DNA from: Planctomycetota bacterium
GTDB lineage: Bacteria > Planctomycetota > UBA1135 > GCA-002686595
Reading direction: 5' to 3'
Assembly (NCBI GenBank): GCA_029248265.1
Contig: JAQWJQ010000131.1
Coordinates: forward strand, 1 to 50,517
DNA length: 50,517 nucleotides
The position numbers were made by a program, and so were the translations under genes. The notes below the pieces were generated by a model. The model did not search any database. It saw nothing but the letters and a program-made list of their open reading frames with translations, and was not told the origin of the DNA. Below, in pieces: positions 39,300 through 50,109 of this stretch. The first letter of the stretch is position 1; each line of letters opens with the position of its first letter.

Positions 39300-42149
39300 C
39301 TAGTCCCCTGCCCCCTGGCCGAGCACCACAGCGTTCCCGAGGAGCCGCCCTGTGGAGCGCCAAGAGCCCCGATAGACGGGAGAAACGGCAAATGCGACGA
39401 CCTTGCCTTCACCGAGCGCCTCGGCCGTCAGCCACGCGCTATCTGCGATGCGGCCCCTGGCCTCGGGCCAGAGCAGCCCACCGAGCCGCAATCGATCCTC
39501 GGCCGCCAGCCGGATCGCGGGGCGCACCGAGCTCATCAGGACGCTGGAGCCTGAGAAGAGCACGGCCATCTCCTCCTGCCGCACGCCGACCGTGAGCCAT
39601 GAGTCCGGGTTGACCTCCGCCCGGAGGATCACCCCGGCGGGAGAGAAGCGCCGGCGCCAACGGTCTTGCTCCTCGGCGTCCGCAACCTCTTCCTCTTCAT
39701 CAGCTTCCGTCGAGTCCTCCTCTGCGACGACACGAACCTCCGGCTGTCCTTCGGTCGTTTCCGCCGGCGAGCCATAGAGGTCCTCGACATCCACCTCGAC
39801 GCGCATCGAGCCTCGCTCTCGCTCCGTGCGCCACGCGTACTCTTCCAGGTCCTCGAGGACGTCACGGCGGAGCCGGTTCGCGGACAGCCCGAGCTCCGGG
39901 TCCGCCAGCGCCAGGCTCGAGCTCCCGATGGTGATCAAGCAGCCCCCGGCACGCGTCCATCGGGCGAGCTCCTCCGCCTGTTCGCGGGCGAAGTCGCCAG
40001 CTCCCGGCGGCAGGATGAAGACGTTGTACTCGTCGAAGTCCACGCTCCCGGGCCGCTGTGCGTCCACCAGGGTGACGGGCATTCCCAGGTCCTCGTCCAG
40101 GTAGCGCCAGACGTGCCCGAAGTCCGTGGTCGAGACCGGCGAGTTCGACAGCAACGCCACGCGCGGCTGCTCGAGCAGCGAGAAGTGACCACCGCCAAGG
40201 TCCGGACCGTCCTCGACGGCCCTGCCGCTGACCACGGCGTAGACCACTGCCGACGACTCGAGCGCCGCCTGACGGACGAGCCCGTCGACGCCTTCGGGGT
40301 TCTCATGTCGCCGGAGCAGGAGTGATCCGCGGGGCATGGGGCGCCGCTCCGGTGCCCCCTTCGCTCCGCGCACCCGCGCCTCGAACTCGCGGTCCGAGAC
40401 GTGCACCTGGAGGCCGAGCTCCATGGCCCGGGCGGCGAAGCGCAACGAACGCCGGTCGTCACCATTCACGACCCACGCGTAGGCCCCGGCCAGGTCCCCG
40501 GCGGGTCCGGCGAGGGCCCGGACAGGGCCAGCCAGAGCGCTCTCCACGGCCGGCATTGAGGCCCAGTACCCCTCGACCCCCAGCTGGCGCCCGAGGCACC
40601 AAGCGGTGACGTCGTAGACCTTGGACCCCTTGCCTCGCTCGATGGACTCGCGCTCCTTCTGGAGGAAGTCTGCGTCGAGCCGAGGGTCAAACTCGAGGTA
40701 GGCCCGCATCATCGCGCCCTGCGGCTGCGCGGCCGGCACGATCCAGGTTCCCGCGGGGAACGAACGGCGGGGCTCGGGGTCACCGAGCGGCCCGGTGACC
40801 TCGGTCGCCTCGAAGGCCTCGGACGCAGCGAAGACCTCGATGCCCTGGGAGACCAGGGCTCGCATCAGCCTCGCGTCCACCTCCACATCTGCCGAGGGGA
40901 CCACGAGATACGCGCCCTTCCCTGGCTCGGCGACCGGCTCGCAGGCGGCCTCACGATGCGCCAGATAGTCGCGCAGGATCTCCTCACGGTTCGCCGCGAA
41001 GGTCTTGAGGTTTGCCAGGCTCGCCGCGACCTGGCCGTGAACGGTCTCGCGGTAGGAGACGATCTCCCCGGACTCGCGCCGCAGGGGCGCGCCAATGGTG
41101 CGCCCCTGCTCGTAGAGCATCCCGATCGCGCCGGTCAGGCTCCCCCAGGCGTCCGAGTAGCCAGGGTAGAGGGCGTCAGCCCACTCGCGCGTGTAGTACC
41201 CCCAGCCATAGCGATCGAAGACGCGCGCGGCGTCGTCCGCGAGGACTCCCTGCCAGTGGAGGAGGCGCTCAGGGAGGTGCGCGTTGCGAGGGGCGCTCTG
41301 CGGATAGAAGAGGAACGTGTCGAGCCCGCTCATCTCGTGGGCGTCCACGAAGAGCTGCGGCGGCAGATCGAGCAGGCGAGCCCAGCGCCCCCTCGTCTCC
41401 GGCGCCTCACCCGCCATCCAGTCCCGGTTCATGTCAAACAGGTAGTGGTTACCCCGCCCGTTCGGCCAGCGCCCACGCTGCATCGCGCCGCCGTCCAGGT
41501 TGGCCCGATAGCCCGCGCTCTGGAGCACCATGGAGCGGATGCGCTCACGACCGTCCGGGTTCAGGCACGGGTCCAGGACGACGACGGTCTCCTCGAGCAT
41601 CGAGGTGACCTCCTCGTCCGTGCACGCCGCGAGGTGGTAAGCCACCGGCAGCGCCGCCTCGGAGGCGGACGTCTCATCCCCGTGGATCCCGTAGCCCATC
41701 CAGGCGACCGCCGGCTGACCCTTGATCGCCGACGCGAGCGTGGGACCTGCCCCCCGCGGGTCCCAGAGGCGGCGCGCCGTCGCCCGGATCTCGTCCATGC
41801 GGCCCTGATTCCTCGGAGAGGTGATCACGAGGGTGACCAGCGGGCGGCCCTCGTAGGTCTGGCCGTATCGCTCCATGCTCACCCGGTCACTGGACGCCGC
41901 GATGGCCCGCAGGATGCGCAACATCTCGTCGTGACTCGCGAGGCGGCTCCCGACCGGCTGACCGAGGAAGTCCTCGGGCCTCGCGACCGACGAGTCGTAG
42001 CTGGCGCCAGGGAAGAAGGGCTCCGTCCACTGGTTGGCGGCGTCGTCACCGAGCCGGATCGGGGCGTGGCCCTTCAGGACCACGCCCTCCGGAGTCGTGC
42101 TCTGGGCGACCGTGAGCGCTGAGAGGAGGGCGATGGAGGCGACAAGCAT
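39300..42149 (-). CDS. Secreted M14 family zinc carboxypeptidase-like protein
   Basis: The 949-residue product has a signal peptide (M-L-V-A-S-I-A-L-L-S-A-L, cut near A-Q-S). The M14 domain follows at about 60-400: H156 and E159 in G-I-H-G-D-E, and H271 in V-D-A-H-E-M, are the predicted zinc ligands. N-P-D-G-R-E-R and F-D-M-N-R-D-W agree with the large-type M14 proteins of planctomycetes and Bacteroidetes. The remaining 500 residues are a beta-rich part with a glutamine amidotransferase-like fold (F-I-L-P-P-G-A-G-D-F). Near residue 820 there is an acidic low-complexity linker. ATG 42149 is favoured because a TACACT lies 39 bases upstream, and it starts a clean signal peptide; a GTG at 42206 lies upstream of this promoter. 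Confidence 0.9.
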   Translation of the reverse strand: MLVASIALLSALTVAQSTTPEGVVLKGHAPIRLGDDAANQWTEPFFPGASYDSSVARPEDFLGQPVGSRLASHDEMLRILRAIAASSDRVSMERYGQTYEGRPLVTLVITSPRNQGRMDEIRATARRLWDPRGAGPTLASAIKGQPAVAWMGYGIHGDETSASEAALPVAYHLAACTDEEVTSMLEETVVVLDPCLNPDGRERIRSMVLQSAGYRANLDGGAMQRGRWPNGRGNHYLFDMNRDWMAGEAPETRGRWARLLDLPPQLFVDAHEMSGLDTFLFYPQSAPRNAHLPERLLHWQGVLADDAARVFDRYGWGYYTREWADALYPGYSDAWGSLTGAIGMLYEQGRTIGAPLRRESGEIVSYRETVHGQVAASLANLKTFAANREEILRDYLAHREAACEPVAEPGKGAYLVVPSADVEVDARLMRALVSQGIEVFAASEAFEATEVTGPLGDPEPRRSFPAGTWIVPAAQPQGAMMRAYLEFDPRLDADFLQKERESIERGKGSKVYDVTAWCLGRQLGVEGYWASMPAVESALAGPVRALAGPAGDLAGAYAWVVNGDDRRSLRFAARAMELGLQVHVSDREFEARVRGAKGAPERRPMPRGSLLLRRHENPEGVDGLVRQAALESSAVVYAVVSGRAVEDGPDLGGGHFSLLEQPRVALLSNSPVSTTDFGHVWRYLDEDLGMPVTLVDAQRPGSVDFDEYNVFILPPGAGDFAREQAEELARWTRAGGCLITIGSSSLALADPELGLSANRLRRDVLEDLEEYAWRTERERGSMRVEVDVEDLYGSPAETTEGQPEVRVVAEEDSTEADEEEEVADAEEQDRWRRRFSPAGVILRAEVNPDSWLTVGVRQEEMAVLFSGSSVLMSSVRPAIRLAAEDRLRLGGLLWPEARGRIADSAWLTAEALGEGKVVAFAVSPVYRGSWRSTGRLLGNAVVLGQGAGD

Positions 42150-42188
42150 GGCTCGGAGGGCGGAGGACCTGAGGAAGAGAACGCAGCG

Positions 42189-42194
42189 AGTGTA
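42189..42194 (-). promoter_or_regulatory. Candidate -10 element for the M14 peptidase gene
   Basis: TACACT on the minus strand gives a leader of about 32 bases to the ATG at 42149. It would exclude the longer start at 42206. Confidence 0.4.
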
Positions 42195-42233
42195 TCGCGC
42201 CCGCACGGCGGACTCGGCAAGCTCTGGAAGCCG

Positions 42234-43913
42234 ATGAAGGACCCCTTTGCACCCGCTGGCGCCCTACGCCTCAAGCCCGTGGATGTGGTCGGCTACCCCG
42301 CCCCCCTGGACCTCCGAAAGGGGCCTGGTGAGGGCGAAGGCGCCTTCCTGACCGTCGGACGGGCAGAGGACAACGACCTCGCGCTGGTGGACGGTCGCTA
42401 CCCGTCCGTGTCGAGCCACCACTGTCGGTTCGAGCGTCAGGGTGAGCAGCTATCGGTCACCGACCTCGGCTCCAGCAACGGCACGCTCGTGAACGGGGAG
42501 CCCATCGAGGGCCCCGCGGTCCTCGCCATAGGGGACGTCGTGCGGCTCGGGAGCGTGGGACCGAAGCTCCTCGTGGTAGGTGCCCAAGACCTCAACGACA
42601 CGGTCTTCGTCCACCGAGAACAGCTGCGCCCCGACGCAGACGCGGTCGAGGAGATCGTCGAGCGCAGCAAGCGCGGCAGCCGCCGACGCCTCCTCCTCTT
42701 TGTGACGCTGCTCGTGTGCGCGGCAGGCTGGTTCACGTGGGAGTCGCGGCGCAGCGCGAGCCACATGAAGAGCGACCTCGACGCCCGCTCGCTCGCCTAC
42801 GAACAGCGCCTGACCGACGCCTACGCCCAGATCTCGGCGCTGGACCAGCGAGAGCGGAGGCGCGCGCGTGAGGAGCTCGACCGCTCCGAGGCGCGGCTCG
42901 CCACGCTCCGCTCGCTCGAGGGCGAGCTGGTGCGAAGCGCGCAGACCTTGGAGGCCTCGGTCAAGCTCCGCGCCGCCGAAGAGGCTCGGCTGCGGGCCCG
43001 CGTCCTGGAGCTTGAACGCACAGGGGGAGAGACGGGGCTGCTGGAGCGGGTCGCGCGCGACCTCGAGACCGCGCGCGTAGACCTCGATGCCACGCGCAGG
43101 GAGCTGCGAGAGGCTCGCCAGAAAGTCGACCTCCTCGACCCGGTCAACCTCGCGCAAGCCCGCGTGAGCGGCGTCGCCGACGTCCGCCGGTCCGTGGTGC
43201 TGATCGAGAACAAGACCCGCATTCGGAACGTGGAGAGCGGCCAGTTGCTGTTCCTCGACGGGAAGGGGCCGGCAGCAGAGCCGAACTTTGACGGGCGAGG
43301 CAGCGAGTTCGTGCTCGAGTCCACCGGGTCTGGCTTCTGCGTGGACGACGGGGGGTGGATCTTGACCAACGCCCACGTGGTCAGCCCGCCCGAGAACGAG
43401 CTCCTGCGGGCCATCCGCGGCACGCCCTTGCTCGAGCAGGTCGTGGAGTTGACGGTCGTGTTCTCGGACGAGTCCGCCCAGCACGCGGCCCGAGTCCACT
43501 CCACCAGCGACAGAGGCGTCGACCTCGCCCTGCTGAAGATCGCCCCCTTCGCAGGGATGCCTGCGCTCGAGGAGTTCGCGACCGACGTCGCCTTGCCGCC
43601 GCCCGGCAGCGACATCTTCCTCCTCGGCTTCCCCCTGGGCTTCCTGGCCGTACAGGACGGCGAGACCGTCATCTCGTCGGTCTTCCGCGGCATCCTCTCC
43701 CGCAAGGTCGGGGACCAGATCCAGGTGGACGCTGGGGTGCACCCGGGGAACAGCGGCGGACCGATCACGGACTCCACTGGGCAGGTGGTCGGCATCGTCG
43801 TCAGCGTCCAGGCGCTGCCGGACCAGACGGCGGTCTACACCATCGGCTACGGGATCCCCATCGCCCTCGCCGGTGAACTCTGGCCCCCCCTCCTCCCCGG
43901 CGAGTCCGACTGA
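42234..43913 (+). CDS. FHA domain, transmembrane, coiled-coil and trypsin-like protease fusion
   Basis: The 559-residue product has four parts. An FHA domain at about 37-105 shows V-G-R-A-E-D-N-D, S-S-H-H-C-R-F, and D-L-G-S-S-N-G-T. A single membrane helix spans about 152-168 after an Arg-rich stretch. A long coiled coil follows (about 175-300). The C-terminal part (about 355-555) is a trypsin/HtrA-like protease with His381 in T-N-A-H-V-V, Asp430 in V-D-L-A-L-L-K and Ser507 in G-N-S-G-G-P. By topology the FHA domain is in the cytoplasm and the protease outside. FHA binds phosphothreonine, so a kinase signal may be linked to periplasmic proteolysis. No PDZ domain is present. It is followed by birA after 10 bases. 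Confidence 0.9.
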   Translation: MKDPFAPAGALRLKPVDVVGYPAPLDLRKGPGEGEGAFLTVGRAEDNDLALVDGRYPSVSSHHCRFERQGEQLSVTDLGSSNGTLVNGEPIEGPAVLAIGDVVRLGSVGPKLLVVGAQDLNDTVFVHREQLRPDADAVEEIVERSKRGSRRRLLLFVTLLVCAAGWFTWESRRSASHMKSDLDARSLAYEQRLTDAYAQISALDQRERRRAREELDRSEARLATLRSLEGELVRSAQTLEASVKLRAAEEARLRARVLELERTGGETGLLERVARDLETARVDLDATRRELREARQKVDLLDPVNLAQARVSGVADVRRSVVLIENKTRIRNVESGQLLFLDGKGPAAEPNFDGRGSEFVLESTGSGFCVDDGGWILTNAHVVSPPENELLRAIRGTPLLEQVVELTVVFSDESAQHAARVHSTSDRGVDLALLKIAPFAGMPALEEFATDVALPPPGSDIFLLGFPLGFLAVQDGETVISSVFRGILSRKVGDQIQVDAGVHPGNSGGPITDSTGQVVGIVVSVQALPDQTAVYTIGYGIPIALAGELWPPLLPGESD

Positions 43914-43923
43914 TCGTCGCCCC

Positions 43924-44682
43924 ATGGCTGCTCTTCCCTGGAGGCGCTTCCGCCACGAGGTGGTCTCCTCCACCAACGACCTCGCCTTCGCGGCCATCGA
44001 AGCTGGCTCGGCCCGCCACGGCGACACCTTCGTCGCGGGCACCCAGACCGCCGGCCGTGGGACCCGTGGCCGCACCTGGGAGAGCGCGCCGGGCGGCCTC
44101 TACCTCAGCGTGGTGCTCCGCTCGACCTCGATGCCGCCCCCGGGCGCCTGGACCTGCGCCGGGGCGCTCGCGGTGCACGACGTGGCGCGCTCGGTGGGCG
44201 CTCCGGCCGTGATCAAGTGGCCCAATGACGTCACCACCCCAGGCGGCGCCAAGATCGCCGGGGTCCTGGCGGAGTCCCGTGGCCTCCGCGCCAACGCCCC
44301 GACGGCCTTCGTGCTCGGGGTCGGGCTCAATGTCACGGGCGCTGGCCCGTCCGGAGCCCTGCGCGCCGAGCGCGCGGTCGCCTCCCTCGACGAGCTCAGC
44401 CCCGCCCCCGCCCCTCTCGACCTCGCCTCCGTGGAGGAGGCCCTGGTCGAGACCCTGGAACGACGGACCCGCGAGGTCATCGAGGACGCGAGCCTGCTCT
44501 TCTCTGAGTTCTTCGAGCGCTGCGCCCTGGCGCACGCCCGGGTGACCGTCGAGGGCGCGGAGCAGGAGGTGACTGGCTCATGGACGGGGCTCGACCCGTT
44601 CCTCGGCCTCCGGATCGACGCGGCTGGCCGCGCCCGACACCTGCCTGTCGCCCACGTCCGAAGCGTCCTGCCCGCCGACTGA
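43924..44682 (+). CDS. birA: Biotin--[acetyl-CoA carboxylase] ligase (without DNA-binding domain)
   Basis: The 252-residue product carries the biotin protein ligase motifs: S-S-T-N-D-L-A near residue 15, [12 protein letters not shown] at about 41-52 and K-W-P-N-D-V near 100, plus A-G-V-L-A-E-S and V-L-G-V-G-L-N-V. It lacks the helix-turn-helix of E. coli BirA, so it is a class I, ligase-only enzyme. It makes biotinyl-AMP and attaches biotin to a lysine of a carboxyl carrier protein in the cytoplasm. It lies 10 bases after the FHA-protease gene. ATG 43924 was chosen because family N-termini start there. Confidence 0.93.
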   Translation: MAALPWRRFRHEVVSSTNDLAFAAIEAGSARHGDTFVAGTQTAGRGTRGRTWESAPGGLYLSVVLRSTSMPPPGAWTCAGALAVHDVARSVGAPAVIKWPNDVTTPGGAKIAGVLAESRGLRANAPTAFVLGVGLNVTGAGPSGALRAERAVASLDELSPAPAPLDLASVEEALVETLERRTREVIEDASLLFSEFFERCALAHARVTVEGAEQEVTGSWTGLDPFLGLRIDAAGRARHLPVAHVRSVLPAD

Positions 44683-44825
44683 CACCGGCCCCTCACCGCG
44701 GCGGACCGCAGCCTTCCGCGGCACCTCCCTCCCGTGGCGCCACGCTGGGGCCCCTCCGATGTCTCTGGCAGCGACCGAGGCCGGGTTGGTTGGCCTTCAA
44801 GCGCCCGCCTTGGGGTGCGCTCCCC

Positions 44826-44831
44826 TACACT
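44826..44831 (+). promoter_or_regulatory. Candidate -10 element for rph-rdgB-lepA
   Basis: TACACT lies 47 bases before the rph ATG at 44879, in a 196-base gap after birA. The leader would be about 40 bases. No -35 was found. Confidence 0.35.
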
Positions 44832-44878
44832 CCTCGCCCTCAATTCGAGGCCCACCCCCCCTCCGACAATCGACTCCC

Positions 44879-45595
44879 ATGCAGCGCAGCGACGGCCGCA
44901 CCCCTGACCAGCTCCGCCCGATCACCTTCGAGCGAGGATTCACGAACCACGCTCAGGGCTCCGTCCTCACCTGCTTCGGCGAGACACGCGTGCTCTGCAC
45001 CGCCTTCGTCCAGGAGAGCGTGCCGCACTTCCTGAAGGGCAAGGGCGGCGGCTGGGTGACCGCGGAGTATTCGATGCTCCCCAGTTCGACCCACGACCGC
45101 AAGTCGCGGGACAAGGGCGCCCGCGTGGACGGACGCTCCGTGGAGATCCAGCGACTGATCGGCCGCGCCCTGCGCGCCGTGGTCGACCTCAAGGCGCTGA
45201 CCGAGCGCACGATCTGGGTGGACTGCGATGTCTTGCAGGCCGACGGGGGGACCCGCACCGCAGCGATCAGCGGCGCCTATGTGGCCCTCCATGACGCCCT
45301 GACCCGCCTCGATGAGCAGCGTAAGCTGCGCAGCTGGCCCCTCACGACGCAGCTCGGCGCCGTTTCCGTCGGCGTGGTCAACGGGACGCCCATGGCCGAC
45401 CTCTGCTACAAGGAGGACAGCAAGGCCGAGAGCGACATGAACCTCGTCATGACCGGCGACGGGAAGTTCGTCGAGGTCCAGGGAGCCGCCGAGGGGGCAC
45501 CCTTTGACCGCGCCGAGCTCAACCAGCTGCTCGACCTCGGCGAGTCTGGGATTCGGAGCATCTTCGACCTCCAGAACGAGGCGCTGAAGGGCTGA
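44879..45595 (+). CDS. rph: Ribonuclease PH
   Basis: The 238-residue product has the full RNase PH fold: R-S-D-G-R at the start, [14 protein letters not shown] at 51-64, R-x-V-D-G-R-S near 82-87, G-G-T-R at 123-126 for phosphate binding, and D-L-C-Y-K-E-D-S with S-D-M-N near 180-188 for metal binding. It trims the 3' ends of tRNA precursors using phosphate. Length is normal. One base separates its stop from rdgB, a gene order (rph-rdgB) found in many bacteria. Confidence 0.97.
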   Translation: MQRSDGRTPDQLRPITFERGFTNHAQGSVLTCFGETRVLCTAFVQESVPHFLKGKGGGWVTAEYSMLPSSTHDRKSRDKGARVDGRSVEIQRLIGRALRAVVDLKALTERTIWVDCDVLQADGGTRTAAISGAYVALHDALTRLDEQRKLRSWPLTTQLGAVSVGVVNGTPMADLCYKEDSKAESDMNLVMTGDGKFVEVQGAAEGAPFDRAELNQLLDLGESGIRSIFDLQNEALKG

Positions 45596-45596
45596 G

Positions 45597-46217
45597 ATGA
45601 GGCTCCTGCTCGCGTCCGGAAACCGCAAGAAGCTCGAGGAGCTCAGGCGGATCACCGCGCCCCTCGGGGTCGAGGTCGTCCAACCCGCTGACATTGGGGG
45701 CCTGCCCGAGTGCGTCGAGGATGGCGAGACCTTCGCCGCCAACGCCGCGAAGAAGGCTCGTGAGGGCGCCCAGCACTCGGGGCTCTGGACGCTCGCTGAC
45801 GACTCCGGGCTCGAGGTGGACGCCCTGGGCGGCGCGCCTGGCGTCTATTCAGCCCGCTACGCCGGAACCCACGGAGACGACGAGGCCAACAACGCCAAGC
45901 TCCTGCGAGCGCTGGCGGAGGTCCCGGACGGGGACCGCGGCGCCGCCTTCGTGTGCGCGCTGGCGCTGGCCCACCCCCAAACGGGCGAGATCGCGCACGA
46001 GACCATCGGTCGCACGCACGGGAGGATCCTGCGCGAGCCGCAGGGAGAGGGCGGATTCGGATACGATCCGCTCTTCGAGTTCTCCGAGGAAGGGTTCCCG
46101 GTCACAGGGCTGGTGTTCGCGACCCTCTCGGGCGATGAGAAGGCCTCGGTGAGTCACCGTGGCCGGGCACTCAAGGAGCTCGAACCCGCGCTCTCCCGAC
46201 TCCTCAAGGACAGCTGA
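45597..46217 (+). CDS. rdgB: Non-canonical purine NTP pyrophosphatase (RdgB/HAM1 family)
   Basis: The 206-residue product has S-G-N-R-K-K-L-E-E near residue 7, A-D-D-S-G-L-E-V-D-A-L at 67-77, G-V-Y-S-A-R-Y-A-G, G-F-G-Y-D-P-L-F near 150 and S-H-R-G near 180, the complete ITPase/HAM1 signature set. It breaks down ITP, dITP and XTP to the monophosphates, keeping them out of nucleic acids. It starts one base after rph and ends 25 bases before lepA, so all three are likely co-transcribed. Confidence 0.97.
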   Translation: MRLLLASGNRKKLEELRRITAPLGVEVVQPADIGGLPECVEDGETFAANAAKKAREGAQHSGLWTLADDSGLEVDALGGAPGVYSARYAGTHGDDEANNAKLLRALAEVPDGDRGAAFVCALALAHPQTGEIAHETIGRTHGRILREPQGEGGFGYDPLFEFSEEGFPVTGLVFATLSGDEKASVSHRGRALKELEPALSRLLKDS

Positions 46218-46242
46218 CCCAGGCGCGCCGCGCCTAAGACGA

Positions 46243-48036
<1,794 letters not shown>

Positions 48037-48055
48037 CCCCGGAGTGACTCCGGGG
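48037..48055 (+). terminator. GC hairpin directly after lepA
   Basis: A perfect 8-base-pair stem (48037-48044 with 48048-48055) with a three-base loop starts at the base after the lepA stop. It lacks a T-run, so it may be a weak terminator or a 3'-end stabiliser. Confidence 0.45.
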
Positions 48056-48125
48056 CGGCCCGCGGGTCGCTCGGCCCGGGGTGTCCCGCACCAGCACCAG
48101 GCTCAGGGACCGACCCGACGGGACC

Positions 48126-49535
48126 TCACTCCTCCTCGACGCGGACCCACCAGCCGACCTCGCTCTGGAGGAGGCCGCGGTCGTCCTTGAGCACCCAGGG
48201 GTGCCGGCTCCCGCGCAGCTGGACGGGGTCCGTCACCCTGCAGATAACCCGATAGCGGCCAGGCTCGACCGAGCTCCGCTTCAGCTTGAACTCGTGTTCG
48301 CCGTCTCGCTTGCCCTTGCTCTTCTGAGCCGGCTTGGCATCGATGGGCATGAGTCGGCCTGGCTCGCGCTTGGCCTTCTGGCGGCGCTTGTCGTACGGCC
48401 CGTACCCCTTGGACCCGATCTTCGGCTTGGGCGCGTCGGCCTCGGGGAACACCCACCACTGCGCCGAGAGCATGTGGTTCGCGGGCTGCATCGCCGTCAC
48501 CTCGAAGACCAACTCCTTGCCCTCGAGGACGACCTCCTCGGTCGTGCGCCCACCGTGTGGCGGAGGGCTGGCGCGGTCGATGGGGTCCACCACCGAGTAA
48601 ATCAGCTTGATGAACTGCTCTCGGCAGACCGGGCAGTAGAACTCGCCCGCGCCCATGATGCAGCCGTTCGCGGTCGGTCGCCACGCGCCACGGGCGCGCC
48701 CGTCCGCGCCCTGGTACATGTCCACCCCGGGCACCTTGGCGTCGATGAAGTGCTTCCAAGGAGCCCTCTCGGGGTCGGGGTCGTTGGTGACGTTGACGTT
48801 GGCCTTGGTCGGACCCCGCTTGTGCGTCTCGCTCGAGTACTCGTCGGAGAGGCGCCCGAACGAGTGACCGAACTCGTGGAGCGTCGTCTTCATGTTGCGG
48901 CCCCCGATGGTCGCGATCCCGCCCCCACCGGACCCAAGGACGCCGAGCTTGGCGAACACGATCGCCTGCCCGTCATGGTCCGGCAGCTCATCAAGCATCT
49001 GGCGGACCTCGCCCCCGTTGACCCCCACGTGCCCCGCGTAGGTCCCGAGGATGTGGCCGCCGAGGGCGGTGTCGTACTCCCGGCCGAAGCCGTCCACACC
49101 GTTGTCCGCGCTCACGAGGTCTGCGCGGATGAAGTTGAAGTAGCTGAAGTACTCGCCGAGGGTCCGATTCCGCCGGAAGTAATCGGGCAGGTCGTCCGCC
49201 AGCTTGGCGAAGGCCTTCATCTCCTTGAGCTGATACCCCTCGCCCATGAGCACCACGTCGACCCGGTTCTCGGAGTCCCCGTGCCGAACAATGTCCGCGG
49301 CCCCGAGGAACGCGCTCGGGCGGCCACGCCGCTCACCGACACGGCCCTCTGGGGCGTCCGGGAACTCCTTGGCGAGCTTCCTGTAGAGGCGCTGCGCCTC
49401 CCGATACTTCCCGGCCGCGGCCCGCCCCTCCGCCTTCTCGAGGAGCGCGGTCGCCTCTCCGTCCGGAGGAGGCCCTGCGTCCGAGGAGAGGTGCGGGACA
49501 GTGAGCAGTAGCGGCAGCGCGAGCAGGGCTTTCAT
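48126..49535 (-). CDS. Secreted M64 family metallopeptidase
   Basis: The 469-residue product has a signal peptide (about residues 1-17). The catalytic zinc motif is H-E-F-G-H at 220-224 followed by S-F-G-R-L-S-D-E-Y, which is the M64 (IgA peptidase) pattern. V-D-V-V-L-M-G-E-G-Y near 92-101 is another M64 hallmark. The part from about 340 on is a beta-rich domain with a Lys-rich loop (K-R-R-Q-K-A-K-R). It is probably a periplasmic or extracellular peptidase; cleavage of IgA is known only for a clostridial relative. The ATG at 49535 is fixed by a -10 element 6 bases upstream. It breaks the classic lepA-lepB order seen in other bacteria. Confidence 0.92.
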   Translation of the reverse strand: MKALLALPLLLTVPHLSSDAGPPPDGEATALLEKAEGRAAAGKYREAQRLYRKLAKEFPDAPEGRVGERRGRPSAFLGAADIVRHGDSENRVDVVLMGEGYQLKEMKAFAKLADDLPDYFRRNRTLGEYFSYFNFIRADLVSADNGVDGFGREYDTALGGHILGTYAGHVGVNGGEVRQMLDELPDHDGQAIVFAKLGVLGSGGGGIATIGGRNMKTTLHEFGHSFGRLSDEYSSETHKRGPTKANVNVTNDPDPERAPWKHFIDAKVPGVDMYQGADGRARGAWRPTANGCIMGAGEFYCPVCREQFIKLIYSVVDPIDRASPPPHGGRTTEEVVLEGKELVFEVTAMQPANHMLSAQWWVFPEADAPKPKIGSKGYGPYDKRRQKAKREPGRLMPIDAKPAQKSKGKRDGEHEFKLKRSSVEPGRYRVICRVTDPVQLRGSRHPWVLKDDRGLLQSEVGWWVRVEEE

Positions 49536-49541
49536 GCCCCC

Positions 49542-49547
49542 AGACTA
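49542..49547 (-). promoter_or_regulatory. -10 element of a probable leaderless transcript (M64 peptidase)
   Basis: TAGTCT on the minus strand ends 6 bases before the ATG at 49535. Confidence 0.6.
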
Positions 49548-49642
49548 AGGGCTGGCCAGCTCCCGCGCTTTCTCGCCCGCGGTCCCACGAGGCGCCTCGA
49601 CGCGGGGCTGAGACCGACAGGCCCCCGCCCTGGCCGAGAGCG

Positions 49643-49963
49643 TCAGTCCACGACGTACGCGGCGGCCACCTCTCGATCGACCGCTTCGAGCAACGCCGCG
49701 GTCTGGGTCGCGAGGGGCTGCGCGGGGTCGAAGGGCCGGTCCACGCTCCAGGGCGTGACCCCATACCCGTCCCCCCGGACGCGGACAATCAGCCCGACCT
49801 CGTCTCCGTAGACGTCGACCGGGAATCCGCGCTCGAAGCGCTCCCGGAGGCGCCGCTTGATCTCGGTGGCCACGAGGTCACACGCGTCATACCAGCTGGT
49901 CGACCCGGCCCGCGGGGGAGTCGCTGTCCGCAGCAGCGCCTCTGCTTCATGGAATTCGAACAT
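49643..49963 (-). CDS. Small hypothetical protein
   Basis: The 106-residue product has no signal peptide or membrane segment. It contains W-Y-D-A-C-D-L-V-A-T-E-I-K-R-R-L near residue 25, then D-E-V-G-L-I-V-R-V-R and P-F-D-P-A-Q-P-L-A-T-Q-T. Codon use fits its neighbours, with high third-position GC, and the frame is free of stops, so it is probably real. I do not recognise it. It starts 146 bases from the divergent signal peptidase gene, and no good -10 element was found at the ATG. Confidence 0.62.
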   Translation of the reverse strand: MFEFHEAEALLRTATPPRAGSTSWYDACDLVATEIKRRLRERFERGFPVDVYGDEVGLIVRVRGDGYGVTPWSVDRPFDPAQPLATQTAALLEAVDREVAAAYVVD

Positions 49964-50096
49964 GGCCCCATCGTGCCGAAGCCAGCGGGCCCGAATCCAG
50001 CCAGGCGACCCAAACGGTCGTGATGCCCCCCCGCGACCGGCCCCCTGGGGTCACCGGGATCCACCCGCTTGCCGGGCATCGCGGCTGCTCCTCCGC

Positions 50097-50102
50097 TATT
50101 CT
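50097..50102 (+). promoter_or_regulatory. -10 element of a probable leaderless transcript (signal peptidase)
   Basis: TATTCT ends 7 bases before the GTG at 50110, with no room for a ribosome-binding site. It supports this GTG over internal starts. Confidence 0.6.
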
Positions 50103-50109
50103 CTCCGGC

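Noticed and set aside
42149-42206. Longer GTG start for the M14 peptidase
   Set aside because: It lies upstream of the likely -10 element and would put 19 non-signal-like residues before a good signal peptide.
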